Assembly: GCF_964656455.1 (NCBI RefSeq)
Contig: NC_135719.1
Span: forward strand, 80,199,562 to 80,263,561
Direction of reading: 5' to 3'
Source of the DNA: Halichoerus grypus
Lineage: Eukaryota; Chordata; Mammalia; Carnivora; Phocidae
Length of the DNA: 64,000 nucleotides
The notes beneath the pieces were generated by a model. The model was not told where the DNA came from, made no database searches, and saw only the letters and a program-made list of their open reading frames with translations. Of this stretch, positions 10,583 through 22,634 are shown piece after piece. A program made the position numbers and the translations under genes. How positions within the stretch are numbered: the stretch's first letter is position 1; each line of letters starts with the position of its first letter.

Positions 10583-10760
10583 TGTGTGCAAGTTTTTGTG
10601 TATACCGTTTTCCAGCCATTTGGGTAAACACCAAGGATTGTCACTGGTAGATCATGTGGTAGGAATGTGTTTAGTTTTTAAGATACTTCTACACTTGTCT
10701 TCCAATGTGGCAGTACCATTGTGCATTCCTGTCAGCCAGGAATGAGGTTTCCTGTTGCTG

Positions 10761-11289
10761 GACATCCTTGCCTATGTTAAAATAAAAACCAAACAGAGCA
10801 ACCTTTAAAATTCCCTGGGCAATGATCACTTTCTATATCAATGTAGTCCTACAAATGAAGCTGAATTTAGTTTATTTTGCAAGACTAACTTGACCCACAT
10901 CAGTTTTTTTGTGCCTTTGGAAATCGTAAGCAAAACTTGAACTGTTTCCCAAGTTTGATGTGAGGTACCCAGTGAGCAATTTCTGGTATCGTTTAAACAA
11001 TTCTGTTATTATAACCAATCACTGTAAAAATAGACTCTCACTGTCTCCTCACTATACAAACTGCTTTCTAACAATATACTCCTGAGCCTCATTCCATGTT
11101 CTGGTTTGCGTGCTCCCACTTCATGAACTGTCTTTTCAAATGTGCACAGGACACTTTTACTAATTCCCACTTTGGTGAAATTCACTGGATTGACCTGGGC
11201 TATTTCTGAGTTTTTGACACCAGCATTTGGTGGTGTTAGTATTTTGGATTTTGGCCATTCTAACAGGTGAGACTGTGGTGTCTTATTTT
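10761..11289. other. Intergenic spacer, unrecognised
   Basis: Shared with 53130-53650. No gene or element recognised. Confidence 0.5.
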
Positions 11290-11960
11290 TTTAAATGTGA
11301 TTTGTATCGTGTACAGAACCCTCACCATGAGATACAGACTCTTAAAATTTTAAGTGTACAATATATGACTATTGGCTGTGGATACAATGTTGTATAGCAA
11401 CTCTATTCTTTCATCTTGCTCATGGATCAGTAACTCCCCATTACCCCACCCCCAGAGCCCATGGCAAACTCTTCTCTGATTCTATGAATTTGACTATTTT
11501 AGATGCCAGTTTAAGTGGAATCATGCATTATTTTTCTTACTGTGACTGGCTTATTTCAGCTAGCATAATGTCCTCAAGCTTCATCTATGTGGTTGCATAT
11601 TGCAGGGTTTCCTTTTTTTTCTCTTTAAGGCTGAATAGTACTCCACTTATGTATATAGCACACTTTCTTTATCCATTCATCTGTTGTTGGACATTCAAGT
11701 TTTTTTCCCATCTTGGCCATTGTGAACAGTGCTGCAATGAACATAGGAGTGCTTAATATCTCTGGGATCCTGATTTCAATTCTTTTTAATAAATACTCAT
11801 AAGTGGGATTACTGGATCATATGGTAGTTCTATTTTATACTTTTTGAAGAACCTCTATACTGTTTTCCATGTTTACAGCATTATGCATTGCTTCCAATAG
11901 TTTGCAAGTATTCCAGTCTCTCCACATCCTCGACAAGAGCTGCATTTTGTGCTTTTGAAA
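11290..11960 (-). mobile_element. Old L1 3' region, minus strand
   Basis: Antisense L1 ('ctgaatagtactccact', 'ttggccattgtgaacagtgc'). The unit 3 copy is 53650-54570. Confidence 0.65.
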
Positions 11961-12082
11961 ATAATCTTCAATTTTTTTTGATGTATAAAGTATGAGGGTA
12001 CCAGGGAATTTATTGTAAACGTAGAGGCAAATACATTAAGTTGTCTACACTTGTCTTCCAATGTGGCAGTGGAAGGAACTAG

Positions 12083-12501
12083 TGGTGGGGGGTGGGAGGG
12101 ATGGGGTGGCTGGGTGATAGACATTGGGGAGGGTATGTGCTATGGTGAGTGCTGTGAATTGTGTAAGACTGTTGAATCACAGATCTGTACCTCTGAAACA
12201 AATAATACATTATATGTTAAAAAAAAAAAAAAGAAGATAGCAGGAGGGGAAGAATGAAGGGGGGAAAATCAGAGGGGGAGACGAACCATGAGAGACTATG
12301 GACTCTAAGAAGCAAACTGAGGGTTCTAGAGGGGAGGGGGGTGGGGGGATGGGTTAACCTGGTGATGGGTATTAAAGAGGGCACGTTCTGCATGGAGCAC
12401 TTGGTGTTATACGCAAACAATGAATCATAGAACAGTACATCAAAAACTAATGATGTTATGTATGGTGATTAACATAACATTAAAAAATAAATAAATAAAT
12501 A
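12083..12501 (+). mobile_element. 5'-truncated L1 3' end, plus strand, with target duplication
   Basis: Carnivoran L1 3' UTR with G-rich stretches, ending 'gtgattaacataacat' and an A-rich tail. Target duplication aaggaactag at 12073-12082 and 12502-12511. The unit 3 counterpart near 54660 lacks it. Confidence 0.85.
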
Positions 12502-12580
12502 AAGGAACTAGAAAATTATACATGTTTAAAGTATGTGCTTTTGTCTGCCACTTTCAATTTGTGGCTAGTACCAACATTTT

Positions 12581-13025
12581 ATTTTATTTATTTTTAAAAA
12601 ATATTTAAATTCAATTAATTAACATATAATGTATAATTGGTTTCAGAGGTAGAGGTCAGTGATTCATCAGTCTTATATAATACCCAGTGCTCATTATATC
12701 AAGTGGTCTCCTTAATGCCCATTTACCCCATCTCTCTACCCCCTTCCCCTCCAGCAAACATCAGTTTGTTTTCTTATGATTACGAGTCTCTTATGGTTTG
12801 TCTCCCTCTCTGGTTTCATCTTGTTTTATTTTTTCCTCTCTTCCCTGATGATCCTCTCTTTTGTTTCTCAAATTCCACATATCAGTGAGATCATATGATA
12901 ATTGTCTTTGTCTGATTGACTTATTTCATTTAGCGCAATACCCTCTAGTTCCATCCATGTTGTTGTAAATGGCAAGATTTCAAATTTTTTTGATGGTTGC
13001 ATAATATTCCATTGTGTATATGCAG
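12581..13025 (-). mobile_element. L1 3' end, minus strand
   Basis: Antisense L1 3' UTR and ORF2 end ('taatacccagtgctcattat', 'tagttccatccatgttgttg'). Inserted at a point where unit 3 (near 54735) continues uninterrupted. Confidence 0.75.
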
Positions 13026-14210
13026 CAATAGTTTTAAATTTTGATTCAATTCAATAATTTCTTTTTATCTATGCTTTGATTACTGATATATTTGAACTTA
13101 TTTCTAGTATTTTGGTTTTGCTGCATATGCTTTCACTTCTTTCTTTTCTTTTCTCTTTTGTTGCACTGATAGAATTTTCTCTTTTTCTCTGCTGATTTGG
13201 GAAAAGTAAAGTGTCTTTCTGTATTATTGACGGTATCCTCAAATTGTGTGTGTGTGTGTATGTGTGCAAGTGTGTACATTTTTTTTCTATGTCTAATTTT
13301 ATTCTGTAATATTTTTTCCTTATATATACCATGGCTTCTCCATGAGTGTGCTTTTTCTTTTGCTGATTTACTATATTTAGAAAACTTCAGTGGCTGGTCA
13401 GAGCAAACTATACACTATCTCTATATCAGGACAGAATTTCAGAAAGAGTTTATCAAATGAGCTGATAAACTCCAGTTGCAATGCACATTAAGAAAAAAAT
13501 AGAAAATTAAAACCTTCCAACACAATAATCAGAGCATGAATTCTCGTCATTCTTCTTGAAGCCCTTTGTCCCTGACTTTCCTGCAATTGGAGTAATTTTC
13601 ACTTGCCAGCCTCATGGCTTATTCCTTCATTTCTTCCTAGTCTCTGTTCCTAGAAAAACATGGGTTCATGTGAGGAATGCTTAATAAGGTTTATTGTAGT
13701 GTAGTATTTCCTAGATTAAATAAATCATCTTAGCCTTTAATCAATAGAGGAAAGGATTTATAAATGGAAGTATATCCACAGTATGGGATATAGTGGAACA
13801 AGGGATGTATATGGGTTAATATAGTAAGACCTACAAGATTTACTATTGAGATTATAATGCAAGTTACAGAAAGGTATACCCAAAATGTATATTTACATTA
13901 TAATAAAATCTAAATAAAATACTGTATATTTTCTGTTGGTTCAAATCTAGTAAAACATTTGGAAACATCAACTCTAAATTGTCAAAATGAACTACCAAAT
14001 TATTTTCTCATATCAATTTCCATGCAATTCCATGCAATTCCATTTTAAAAGCAGGATTTGGTTCACTTGTAATCCCCATTCAATCTAAGCGGTTATCTAC
14101 TTTTCTGACCATCTGCATTTCCTTCATCAGGAAGCTTGGAACAAATGGGGCTGGTAGTCTGTGTGCACTGAGTGTCTTGTTCTGAAGTGGTCTTTGCTGA
14201 CAGCTTCATT
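13026..14210. other. Intergenic spacer before unit 2
   Basis: No gene seen. A GT microsatellite is at about 13245-13265. 13430-14210 matches 33925-35600. The first part (13026-13420) has no clear counterpart in unit 3. Confidence 0.5.
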
Positions 14211-14224
14211 CCTCTAGGGGGCAC
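14211..14224 (+). promoter_or_regulatory. CTCF-like motif about 1.2 kb before TRAV22 copy 2
   Basis: CCTCTAGGGGGCAC differs by one base from the CTCF core consensus. The same motif, same orientation and same distance recur before copy 3 (35603) and copy 4 (56999). Confidence 0.5.
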
Positions 14225-15408
14225 TCTAAGCTTTACAAGAAACAAAGACTTTGTGATGGTTGGAATGTTGAACAGTTAGAGAGAACAGAAATCATGTGAG
14301 CCAGTCCACTTATAGACAGCAAAGATGGGGGAGAAAGGGGACAGGATTTTTTGTAAAGAACCTCTCAGGTGTTCAGTTCTGCCATTGCATATCAACGCCA
14401 GACATCTGGAGGCCATGTCTCTAGAAATCCATCATGCACATAATTCTTCACAGACCATGTTAAGATTATTTCTGGGCATGTGACCATGGAAACTCAACAG
14501 AAAACAACCCATTACCTGTTGTCAATTGTTATGAATAAAATCCCCCAAATTTACTGGCCCTGAATCTATTTCAATACCCCAGATATCCTACCTTTTCATA
14601 CATCTCTGCTGAGAGTGGAGGGAACGAGAATGAAGAGAAGAAGAGAGGAAACAATGAGGAACAAAAATAGAAGGAAAGGGAGAGGACAATATTGACTGTG
14701 ACCAGCAACGTGTGGCCTGGCCAGACTCAGCTGTGTGGGTGAGCACGGTGTCTAATAGCTGCACAGGAGGGGTGGAGAGGCGGAAATTATATCGGAGAGG
14801 ACATTATGCAGACATCCTATTTTTCACTGTCCACATTCTGGTAGGAATCACTTTCTACACAGATGGTGACTGTCTGTCTTGGTTTCTAGAACTCTCTTGA
14901 TTTCAAGAAATTGTATTTACTTCTGCCATACTGAGTGCATGCTATAGATAGTTTTCCTTTCTCAGTATTTTTACAAAGCTGAATTCTCACATTGTCTGTC
15001 AAACTATGCAGTTTGGGGAATGGAGTTACTCTTCCCTATGATTCTTCAATGTTCTTGGTAACCCCCATTAGGCCCTGACTCTTCTAGAAAAATCATTTAC
15101 CTTTCCTCACACACTAACCCACACATTTCTTACATAAAGCGCTTTAAGAAAAAAAACTTTTCCTATATTAGAAATATTGCTTCTACCTCCCTGCACTGTT
15201 GGCAAGCATACTTTTGGAGAGATTACTGTGCAGTGTCACTGGGCTACCATGGGTGGAGTTTGAGTTCTGTGAAGGACAAGGCTGAGGTGTGATTGGTGCT
15301 CAGTGATTCTGGTGGAAAGGACTGACTGTAAGAACACAATTTCTCTGGACCCAAGACTACACTCTACACAGTAGGGGTGAAGGCACCTCATTAACTAGAC
15401 AAGGAATC
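14225..15408. other. 5' flank of TRAV22-like copy 2
   Basis: Unit 2 begins at 14564, where position 1 of the window recurs. No gene. The inverted CCAAT motif is at 15292-15296. Confidence 0.55.
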
Positions 15409-15929
15409 ATGAGGGGACACTGGCGAGCTCTGCTGGGGTTTCTGTGGGTCCAGGTTTGCTGTGAGTAGAGACATTCCAGACGGGGGCTGGGGAGTGGTCC
15501 ACAGCCCACAGTGATGGAGGAGCTGACACTGAGCTCCTAGAGGGTCCTACAACCTCAGGGGTGTGTCTTGGGATATTTTATACGTTTTAAATCTGCATCA
15601 GTGACTCCTCAGTGATATCACTTGTGTTTGTTTTTCTCTTTTGTCAGGGGTGAGAGGGATGGAGGTGGAGCAGAGACCTCCAGCCCTGAGCCGCCAGGAG
15701 GGAGCCAGCTCTACTCTGAAGTGCAATTTTTCTAGCACATTGAACAATGTGCAGTGGTTCCGACAGAACCCCGGGGGCGGTGGCCTCACCCGGCTGTTTT
15801 ACATAGCCTCGGGGATGAAGCAGAGTGGAAGGCTAAACTGCACAGTGAATGCTAAGGAGCGGTCCAGCACCCTCCACATCACAGCCTCCCAACTGGAAGA
15901 CTCAGCCACCTACCTGTGTGCGGTGGAGG
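15409..15929 (+). CDS. TRAV22: TRAV22-like T-cell receptor alpha V segment, copy 2 (intact)
   Basis: The leader exon is 15409-15460 (MRGHWRALLGFLWVQVC), with donor GTGAGT at 15461. The intron is 187 bases and the acceptor CAG ends at 15647. The V exon 15648-15929 reads W-VRGMEVEQRPPALSRQEG, then Cys23 (LKCNF), CDR1 STLNNV, Trp41 (VQWFRQ), LFYIASG around CDR2, the extra FR3 cysteine (RLNCTVN) and EDSATYLCAVE. The VRG..VEQ junction agrees with recalled human TRAV22. It differs from copy 1 mainly in FR1 and CDR1; FR2 to RSS differs at only a handful of bases. The open frame runs past the RSS into 3' flank, but that part would be removed by V-J joining. TRAV13-like copy 1 follows 6.4 kb downstream. 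Confidence 0.9.
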
Positions 15930-15968
15930 CACAGTGCTCCCTGGTGATTTGTAGCCTGCACCCAAACT
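15930..15968 (+). promoter_or_regulatory. 23-spacer recombination signal of TRAV22-like copy 2
   Basis: Heptamer CACAGTG (15930-15936), 23-base spacer, nonamer ACCCAAACT (15960-15968). Confidence 0.92.
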
Positions 15969-17044
15969 GCAGCTGGGCCTGCACCCCAGTCCCCCCTGGG
16001 GCGGGCATTTGCCCCCACAGGAACCTTTGCACATTTTCAGATTTATGTAACAGTACATTTTCCCTCCTAAAATTAGACCTATCAGTGCTCTCATTTCACT
16101 TGTTTTTCTTGACCGTTTTCTTCCAAAAAGGCTTTGCAGATAAAAAGCCATGCTGCCATGGAACCATTGGAGCAAGTGACAGAGATGCCCATATCCAATG
16201 CCCTGGGAAAAAGATCTCCTGGCAGGTAGCATATAAATTATTTGTAAATTATTCAAATGGAAAAGCCTCCAAAAAATAGGTGGTCATGAACAAATAAAAT
16301 ACAAGACATAATTTTTAAGTTTCCTGTAGCTTCTTTTTCAATGAAATGTAAAGAGACTGTGTAGAATGTTTTTTCAAGTCTGTATTCAGCTTTTTTTACT
16401 CCTGGAAATAGAAATGTAATAAAATAATTTTTTTGAGGGTCACACACTCTACTTATCTTATTACATTTATTTTCTTTTTCAGTAAGATAATACCCTGTAA
16501 ATAGGCACTTTTATTTTATGCACGAATAAAGGGAGGATTTTAGAGCATAAGTGACTTGGTGGAGCTCATACTATTCCAAAGTTAGTGACTCTGAGGGGAC
16601 ATGAATGCTTATCCTCTGAATACCTGATTCAGAAGACCCTATAGAATCACAAAATCGGAATGATTTCTATTGATTCAATTTGTACAATGTGTTGACATAT
16701 ATCACTGACAAAAGTACCCATTTCAGTCATTCCTAAATAGCCCCTTGTGTGGAAGAGCTCATGGAAATTTTCATTCTGTTCCATGAAAATCCATTGCTCT
16801 TCCTTGTATTTTGAATGAATCTATTGTCATGATTATGTAACATCATTCCCAGTTTGAGAAAGGGAGCAGAAAGCTTCCAGGACTACCCTAAAAGATCCCC
16901 ATCTCTGCTGTAGCCAGAGACAAAGACTGCTGAACTCAAACCCAAAGTTGAAACTTGCATGTGGAAGATTCCTGCACACACTGAGTTCCAGCCTGCACTG
17001 GTTTTTATGTTGATGAAAGGGCATTGATAGGAAGGCCTGCGTCC
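15969..17044. other. 3' flank of TRAV22-like copy 2
   Basis: AT-rich flank homologous to 1415-2488. No gene seen. Confidence 0.5.
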
Positions 17045-17447
17045 CTGAAAATTCAGATGGAGCTAAATGCACAGACTCCCTGAAGCTGGGAGCAGAGCCA
17101 GCTTCTTGAGCATGTGACCCGTGCAGTTACACAGCCCCCTGCTCTCCCAAGGAACCCTGCCCTTGGTTTAATGCTGTGACATCACTGTCTTGAAATTAAT
17201 ATTAACGTTATCTTTGTACTTGTCTTGTACAAGTGAGTCCCATAGTTGGGAGGAGCAAGTGCCTGAGCAGAGGGGATACGCGGGGCCGCAGGACACAGGC
17301 GGGAACACACGCAGGCTCAGGCTCTGGGTCACAGCTGTGAGCTGAGCAGTTGGCAGGGCCACCTGTGGGACCTGCGCCTGCTTTGGACTAGCTGGGGCTT
17401 TGACAGGCAGCAAAGGAATGTAATAAATTTTGTCAGGAAATTGCTAC
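17045..17447. promoter_or_regulatory. Conserved block downstream of TRAV22, copy 2 (possible cis element)
   Basis: Same block as 2489-2895, with CRE-like GTGACATCAC at 17176-17185 and both E-boxes retained. The minus-strand open frame across it is a by-product of GC content, not a gene. Confidence 0.35.
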
Positions 17448-17479
17448 AAAATGAAAGTGTATACACGGACATTTCAATA

Positions 17480-17960
17480 AAGCCGTTTGGCAGTTTCTTA
17501 CACAACTAAACATACTCTTACCATATGATTCAGCAATGGCCTTCCTAGGTATTTATCCAAAGGGTTGGAAAACTTTTGTCCACACATAGACTTGTACACA
17601 CGTGTTTTATAGCAGTTTATTCATAATTACCAAACTTGGAAGTAAGCAGTGTGTCTTTCAATAAGTGAATGAATAAATAAATTGTGGTACATCCAAACAG
17701 TGGAATATGATTTGCTGCTAAAAAGAAACGAAGCCCTGAAGAGATAGGGGAATCTTGTATGCATTTTACTAAGTGAAAACAGCCCATCTGAAAAGGCTAT
17801 AAGGTATGATTCAGATTCTACGACTTTCTGGAAAAGGTAAAACTCTGGAGGGAGTAAGATTGTTGTTGCCAAAGGTTGAGGGGAGCAAGAGGTATCAGTA
17901 TAGCTCAGAGCATGTTTAATGGAATGACCTACTCTCTATGATACAATGGTGGATACATGT
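17480..17960 (+). mobile_element. Old L1 ORF2 fragment, plus strand
   Basis: Paralog of 2930-3395. Coding wording is decayed by stops and indels. Confidence 0.65.
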
Positions 17961-18213
17961 TTTACACATTTGTTCAAATCCATAGAACATACAACAGCAA
18001 GAATGAACCCTAGATAAACTGTGGGCTTTGGGTGATATGATGTGGCAGCATAGTGTCTTCCACTGTGAAAGGGCCATGGGGAAGGTGATAATGGGAAGGT
18101 TATGCCTGTGTGGGGGCAGGAGGTGCACTGGAGCCCCAGTACATCTGCCTCATTATCTTTGAACTTGGTTGAAATGTTTGAAAAAAAAGAAAGTCTTTAA
18201 AAAATTAAATTGA

Positions 18214-18426
18214 GGGGCGCCTGGGTGGCTCAGTTGGTTAAGCGACTGCCTTCGGCTCAGGTCATGATCCTGGAGTCCCAGGATCGAGTCCCACATCGGG
18301 CTCCCTGCTCAGCAGGGAGTCTGCTTCTCCCTCTGCCTCTGACCCTCCCCCCTCTCATGCTCTCTCTATCTCAGTCTCTCTCTCAAATAAATAAAATAAA
18401 ATCTTTAAAAAAAAAAATAAATAAAT
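18214..18426 (+). mobile_element. Can-SINE, plus strand, with target duplication
   Basis: Head 'ggggcgcctgggtggctcag', CT-rich middle, AAATAAAT tail. The repeat aaaattaaattgag flanks it. Units 3 (39447) and 4 (61640) carry the empty site. Confidence 0.92.
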
Positions 18427-18687
18427 AAAAAATTAAATTGAGAGACATGAAACTAATATGTATAAGAGTTAAGAGTTATGGCATTTTAGATAAATGATTC
18501 CCCTAGAAACATTACCTAATGATACCTTTTCCTTGCTTTTTGAATAATGTTTCCAAATTTTCATTTTGAAATGATCTCAAAAATTGCAGAGGCATCCCTG
18601 GTTGGAAATTTTGAACCTCCAAACTAAGGTTTCAAGGAGAAAGCCAGAATCCAAAAAGCAATTAGGCTGTTTTAAAGAGTGTTTCTC

Positions 18688-18865
18688 GGGCCCCTGGGTG
18701 GCTCAGTTGGTTAAGCGACTGCCTTCGGCTCAGGTCATGATCCTGAAGTCCCTGGATCGAGTCCTGCATCGGGCTCCCTGCTCGGCAGGGAGCCTGCTTC
18801 TCCCTCTGACCCTCCCCTCTCTCATGTGCTCTCTCTCATTCTCTCTCAAATAAATAAATAAAATC
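18688..18865 (+). mobile_element. Can-SINE, plus strand, with 17-bp target duplication
   Basis: Target duplication tttaaagagtgtttctc at 18671-18687 and 18866-18882. Head 'cccctgggtggctcag'. Units 3 (39680) and 4 (61873) are empty. Confidence 0.92.
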
Positions 18866-18882
18866 TTTAAAGAGTGTTTCTC

Positions 18883-21836
18883 ACTTTCCATATTAGTAAA
18901 CCCATCCATCTCCTCTAGGTTGTCTCAATTGTGGAGATTCTTTTTTTCATACAATACGTAAGTTATATGTAATAGATATTTATAAGAAATACGACTCCAG
19001 AAGAACATCCTGCTTACCCATGGCTCAGCCATAGAGCACCCTCGACAATGCCTGTGAAGGACTACACTCGTGAATAAAGTCCTATTTTATTCAATGTTAA
19101 TTTGGATTTATTTCTCCTTGATACATTAGTGATCTCACAGAAGAAATGAAAACCCAGATAGGATCTCATCCTGAGGACCATGTCTCTGCTTCTGAAGGAT
19201 CAACCTCAGACCCACTAGATCACGTGGTTGTGAAAATGGCCTGGGGTTCCATGATGCTGGCAATTTCACCCCACTCTGACACTTGTCCTCCTTGCACACA
19301 GCCAGTCATCAATAAATATTTGCTTTGTTATATAGTATAAAAGAAATTTAGAGCTGGAAGGGCCCTTAGTAATTCTTGAGTCCAACTTCATTTTACACAA
19401 GAGAGACAGTTTCCAAGACAACAATTAGTTAGTGAACAATTAGTTAGTGAATGAGCTGGAGGGGAAAGACACTGGGTTTCCTAACTTCCGATTTAGCATT
19501 CATTCCCCTGCCTCCTTGCTGTAGGACCATCGTGCTGAGTAAAGAGAAAGTGTCTAATGCAAGCCCAGACATTTTTCTCTGCGGTTTGGGTCTGAGAAAG
19601 TGGTGGTCCAATCAGTTTGAAACCCTGAATGGAGAGTTCCAATTTGTGTAAATGTCTGAGACTTTGGGCAGGAAAGGAGACTCTGGTTGAGCCACTGTTA
19701 TTCTACCAGCAAACTCATACATCACTCACTGTTTCTGTAGGAGTAAGCCAAAGGTGATGCTGCCCTGTGAACACCTACCTGTATTTCTAAGGACTTTCCT
19801 TTAAAAAGGAAATATATTTAATATCCTGGGAGGACATCCCTTGAAGGCATAATGAGCATAATGTGCATAACTCACAAATTGTCTGCAAAGAAGATCATTG
19901 GAATTGGAAGACTCATGCAGCTGGCAGTCCATGAAGATGGTAGATGAAGATTTTCTGGGCCAACACTATGATCACACTAAAACAATAGTCTATGAAATAA
20001 CCAAGGAGCTAGGAATTTTGCACAAGGAATGGCCTTATCTGTGCAATAGTTAATAAATAGAAAAGCGTTAATATAAAGAATGGTCATATTCAGACCATTA
20101 CATTCAGTTCTGAGTGCCATGCCTCAAAAGTGCAAACATTGACCTAAATAATCTATCTTGGAGAAGAGGGAAATTTACCCAGAGAAGAGTGTGAGAATTC
20201 TTACTTTATGGGCAATGGGTGAAAGGAGATTCTCAGAACCAAGAAGTTTTCCATACATAAAAACATTTCATATATACACATATATTAATATATTGAGTTG
20301 ATGTTCTTATAGCTGTCTTTAAATCTTTCAGGGTGGGAGAGATAAAAGGAAGATGAGTCTTATTCTTTGTCATTTCAGAGGATCCATGAGTAAGAATCAC
20401 AGGAAAGGGGCTTCCACTTTTGGAAATGAGGTAGTCTTGGTTTCCCAGAGATCATTTCTCCTGATCAGTTCTTTAGGGCCAGTTTCCTGTTGGTACCATT
20501 CCCCAAGGACACACATATTTATGGTTTCCTGGATTTATTCTTACAGAGGACATCAAATTTCCAAGAGATTAATGAATGAGAAAGGGGTTTTGGCAGAGAG
20601 AGAGAATTCTGGAAACTCACAGGACCAGAGAACTTCATCAATGAGTCCTGGGGAAAGAACACTGTAGTGGCATTTAGGCGAAATATGATGGAGTATGGAA
20701 TGTGAAGAAGTGTTGGCCAGGAAGTGGGAAGCATGACAGGATGGATGGTTAATACTTTAGAGGAAATTCTCCTGAGGCTATGAGTCAGTAATTGCATTGG
20801 AGGACATGTCAATTATTTTTATCCGAGAAAAGGAAATCACCTCAAGAATAAACTTACACGTGGTTATATTTTCTGAGTTTGCAGCTTGATGTTTCATCGG
20901 AATTTCTACTCTATCTTTCAATACTTTGCAGAATATAAGACGCACAGCATCCAAATAGATTTCTTAAAGCATGTCAGATTTCTCTATGCAAATGAGTCTA
21001 ATATTGGGTCAGAAAGTTTCTTATAGTTGAAATAGTAATAACAGATGGAAGTTATCCCTGCTCCCATATCATTTAGATTTGGTCCTTTACTTTTTGTCAC
21101 AGTCATCTTAACTGAAGGAATATTCCCCATTTTGACTGTTGGTACTGTCAATCCTCTGGAAAAAGCAAGGTCATTGGCAAGACCAGTCAGGAGGAGCAGA
21201 GCCTGAGGTCAGAGGCATTTGAAATATCAAATGATCTTCTCTCTCTTACTGTAATCTTTGGATACATGTTCCTTTTACAAAGAGCTTTTCTCCATAACAG
21301 ACAAATGAGGACAGTAGATTTGGTAGAACGGGAAGGAAGTGAATCACTATTCCTTCCTGCTTTCAAACATGTATACCAGGCCCATCGCTGAATAAACAGC
21401 AATAGCATCTACCTCGTTCCAACTTATTAACAGTGACTCAGTAAGAGTTTCTTATGCAGAGGTATAAATCTCAGTCTCCATGTTCTTACTGTGCACTTCA
21501 TCCCTGATCTAAGATATAATTTGCTTGACCAATTGCTGCCTTGATGCATGTGAATCCCTCAGAGGCACAGGCTAAGAGAAGAGCATTTCCCCCGTGAGTT
21601 CAGTAGAGATGTGACCACAAGACGGCAGTGCACCTGCGCTGATGCAGAACACGTGGAGGGTTCATTTTAGTGCATCTGATTGACTAGGCTACGGCAGAAG
21701 CAGGGTCTTTTTCTTATTGGCTGGTAGACAATGTGGGAAAGTACTCTGTTAGAGGAAAGAAGGGACGACCTGACAAGAGAAGGAGCTGAGCTGGCTGGAG
21801 GTGCAATTCTGAAAGTAACTGTAACTGGGAGGAACC
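18883..21836. other. 5' flank of TRAV13-like copy 1
   Basis: About 3 kb without a gene, repeated before TRAV13-like copy 2 (39700-41953) and at 61880-64000. Near the gene are a CTCF-like CCACAAGACGGCAG (about 21614-21627), an E-box CACGTG and an inverted CCAAT motif ATTGG at 21716-21720. Confidence 0.5.
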
Positions 21837-22342
21837 ATGAAGACATCCACAGGAGCTTTAATCATATTCTCGTGGCTGCAGCTGAACTGTGAGTTGAGCA
21901 AGTACGGGAAACAGAGTATATTAGTGGATATTCTTCAGAAGTCAAGACTGGCTTTACTCAGGTTTCCTTCAGTTAGTGTAGAAGAGGAGAATTCTGAAGC
22001 ACAATAACCTGGAATCTCTTCTCCTTTCTCTGACCTTTTCTTTCTGCACAGGGTTCAGCCAAGGAGAGAAGGTGGAGCAGCATCCTTCTACCCTGAGTGT
22101 CCAGCAGGGAAGCAACTCTGTTATCAACTGCAGTTATTCAGACAGTCGTTCAGAGTACTTCCCTTGGTATAAGCAAGAGTTTGGAAAAGGTCCCCAGCTC
22201 CTTATATACATTCGTTCAACCTTGGCCAAAAAAGAAGACCAAAGACTCACTGTTTTATTGAATAGGACGGCCAAACATTTCTCCCTGCACATCGCAGACA
22301 CCCAACCTGAAGACTCAGCTGTGTACTTCTGCGCAGCAAGCA
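21837..22342 (+). CDS. TRAV13: TRAV13-like T-cell receptor alpha V segment, copy 1 (intact)
   Basis: The leader exon is 21837-21888 (MKTSTGALIIFSWLQLN), with donor GTGAGT at 21889. The intron is 163 bases and the acceptor CAG ends at 22051. The V exon 22052-22342 reads W-FSQGEKVEQHPSTLSVQQG. Marks are Cys23 (INCSYSD), Trp41 (YFPWYKQEFGKGPQLLI), PEDSAVYFC with Cys104, and the end CAAS. These agree closely with recalled human TRAV13 features (VEQHPSTLSVQ, YFPWYKQ, KGPQL, CAAS). CDR1 is about DSRSEY and CDR2 about IRSTL. All splice and structural marks are present, so it is likely functional. The encoded segment would join TRAJ in alpha-beta T cells. An L1 fragment has landed 0.13 kb after the exon. 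No TRAV14 is found after it, unlike unit 3. Confidence 0.92.
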
Positions 22343-22381
22343 CACATTGCTTCCCAGGCACCTGCTGCCCGCACTCAAACC
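22343..22381 (+). promoter_or_regulatory. 23-spacer recombination signal of TRAV13-like copy 1
   Basis: Heptamer CACATTG (22343-22349, one change from consensus but CAC kept), 23-base spacer, nonamer ACTCAAACC (22373-22381). An alternative start two bases earlier (CACACAT) gives a poorer nonamer. Confidence 0.85.
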
Positions 22382-22472
22382 TGGGTCTGGGGCAGCCCCC
22401 TGTCCTCTGACAGAGACCTTCAAGTATAGTTTTTGTCCTATTGTTTGTCTGCACGTGGAAGCTAATGTTTTA

Positions 22473-22618
22473 TCACTTTTTAAAATTTAAACTCAATTAG
22501 CCAACAAATAGTACATCATTTGTTTCAGATGTAGTGTTCAATGATTCATCCGTTGCATGTAACACCCAGTTCTCATCACATCACATGCCCTCCTTAATGC
22601 CTATCACCCAGTTACACC
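22473..22618 (-). mobile_element. Short L1 3' end, minus strand, with 16-bp target duplication
   Basis: Antisense L1 3' UTR ('gttcaatgattcatccgttg'). Target duplication ggaagctaatgtttta at 22457-22472 and 22619-22634. TRAV13-like copy 2 has the empty site near 42568-42590. Confidence 0.88.
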
Positions 22619-22634
22619 GGAAGCTAATGTTTTA

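Larger units (their letters stand above)
9800..10760 (-). mobile_element. Old L1 3' region, minus strand, broken by two SINEs
   Basis: Antisense L1 wording ('cttgatagctcatttcttttcagcactgaat', 'caattatgaataaaactgctataaac'). The two SINEs at 10025 and 10388 split it. The unit 3 copy (51370-51640 and 52850-53110) has neither. Confidence 0.65.

Noticed and set aside
17168..17413. Minus-strand frame similar at 38562-38792 and 59958-60176, as if a conserved small protein.
   Set aside because: It lies in the GC-richer conserved block, is missing in unit 1 and has no recognisable family; nucleotide conservation explains it.
18214..18426. Host is the domestic dog.
   Set aside because: The SINE heads are of the general caniform type (ggggcgcctgggtggctcag) and no dog-type SINEC_Cf copy is present.
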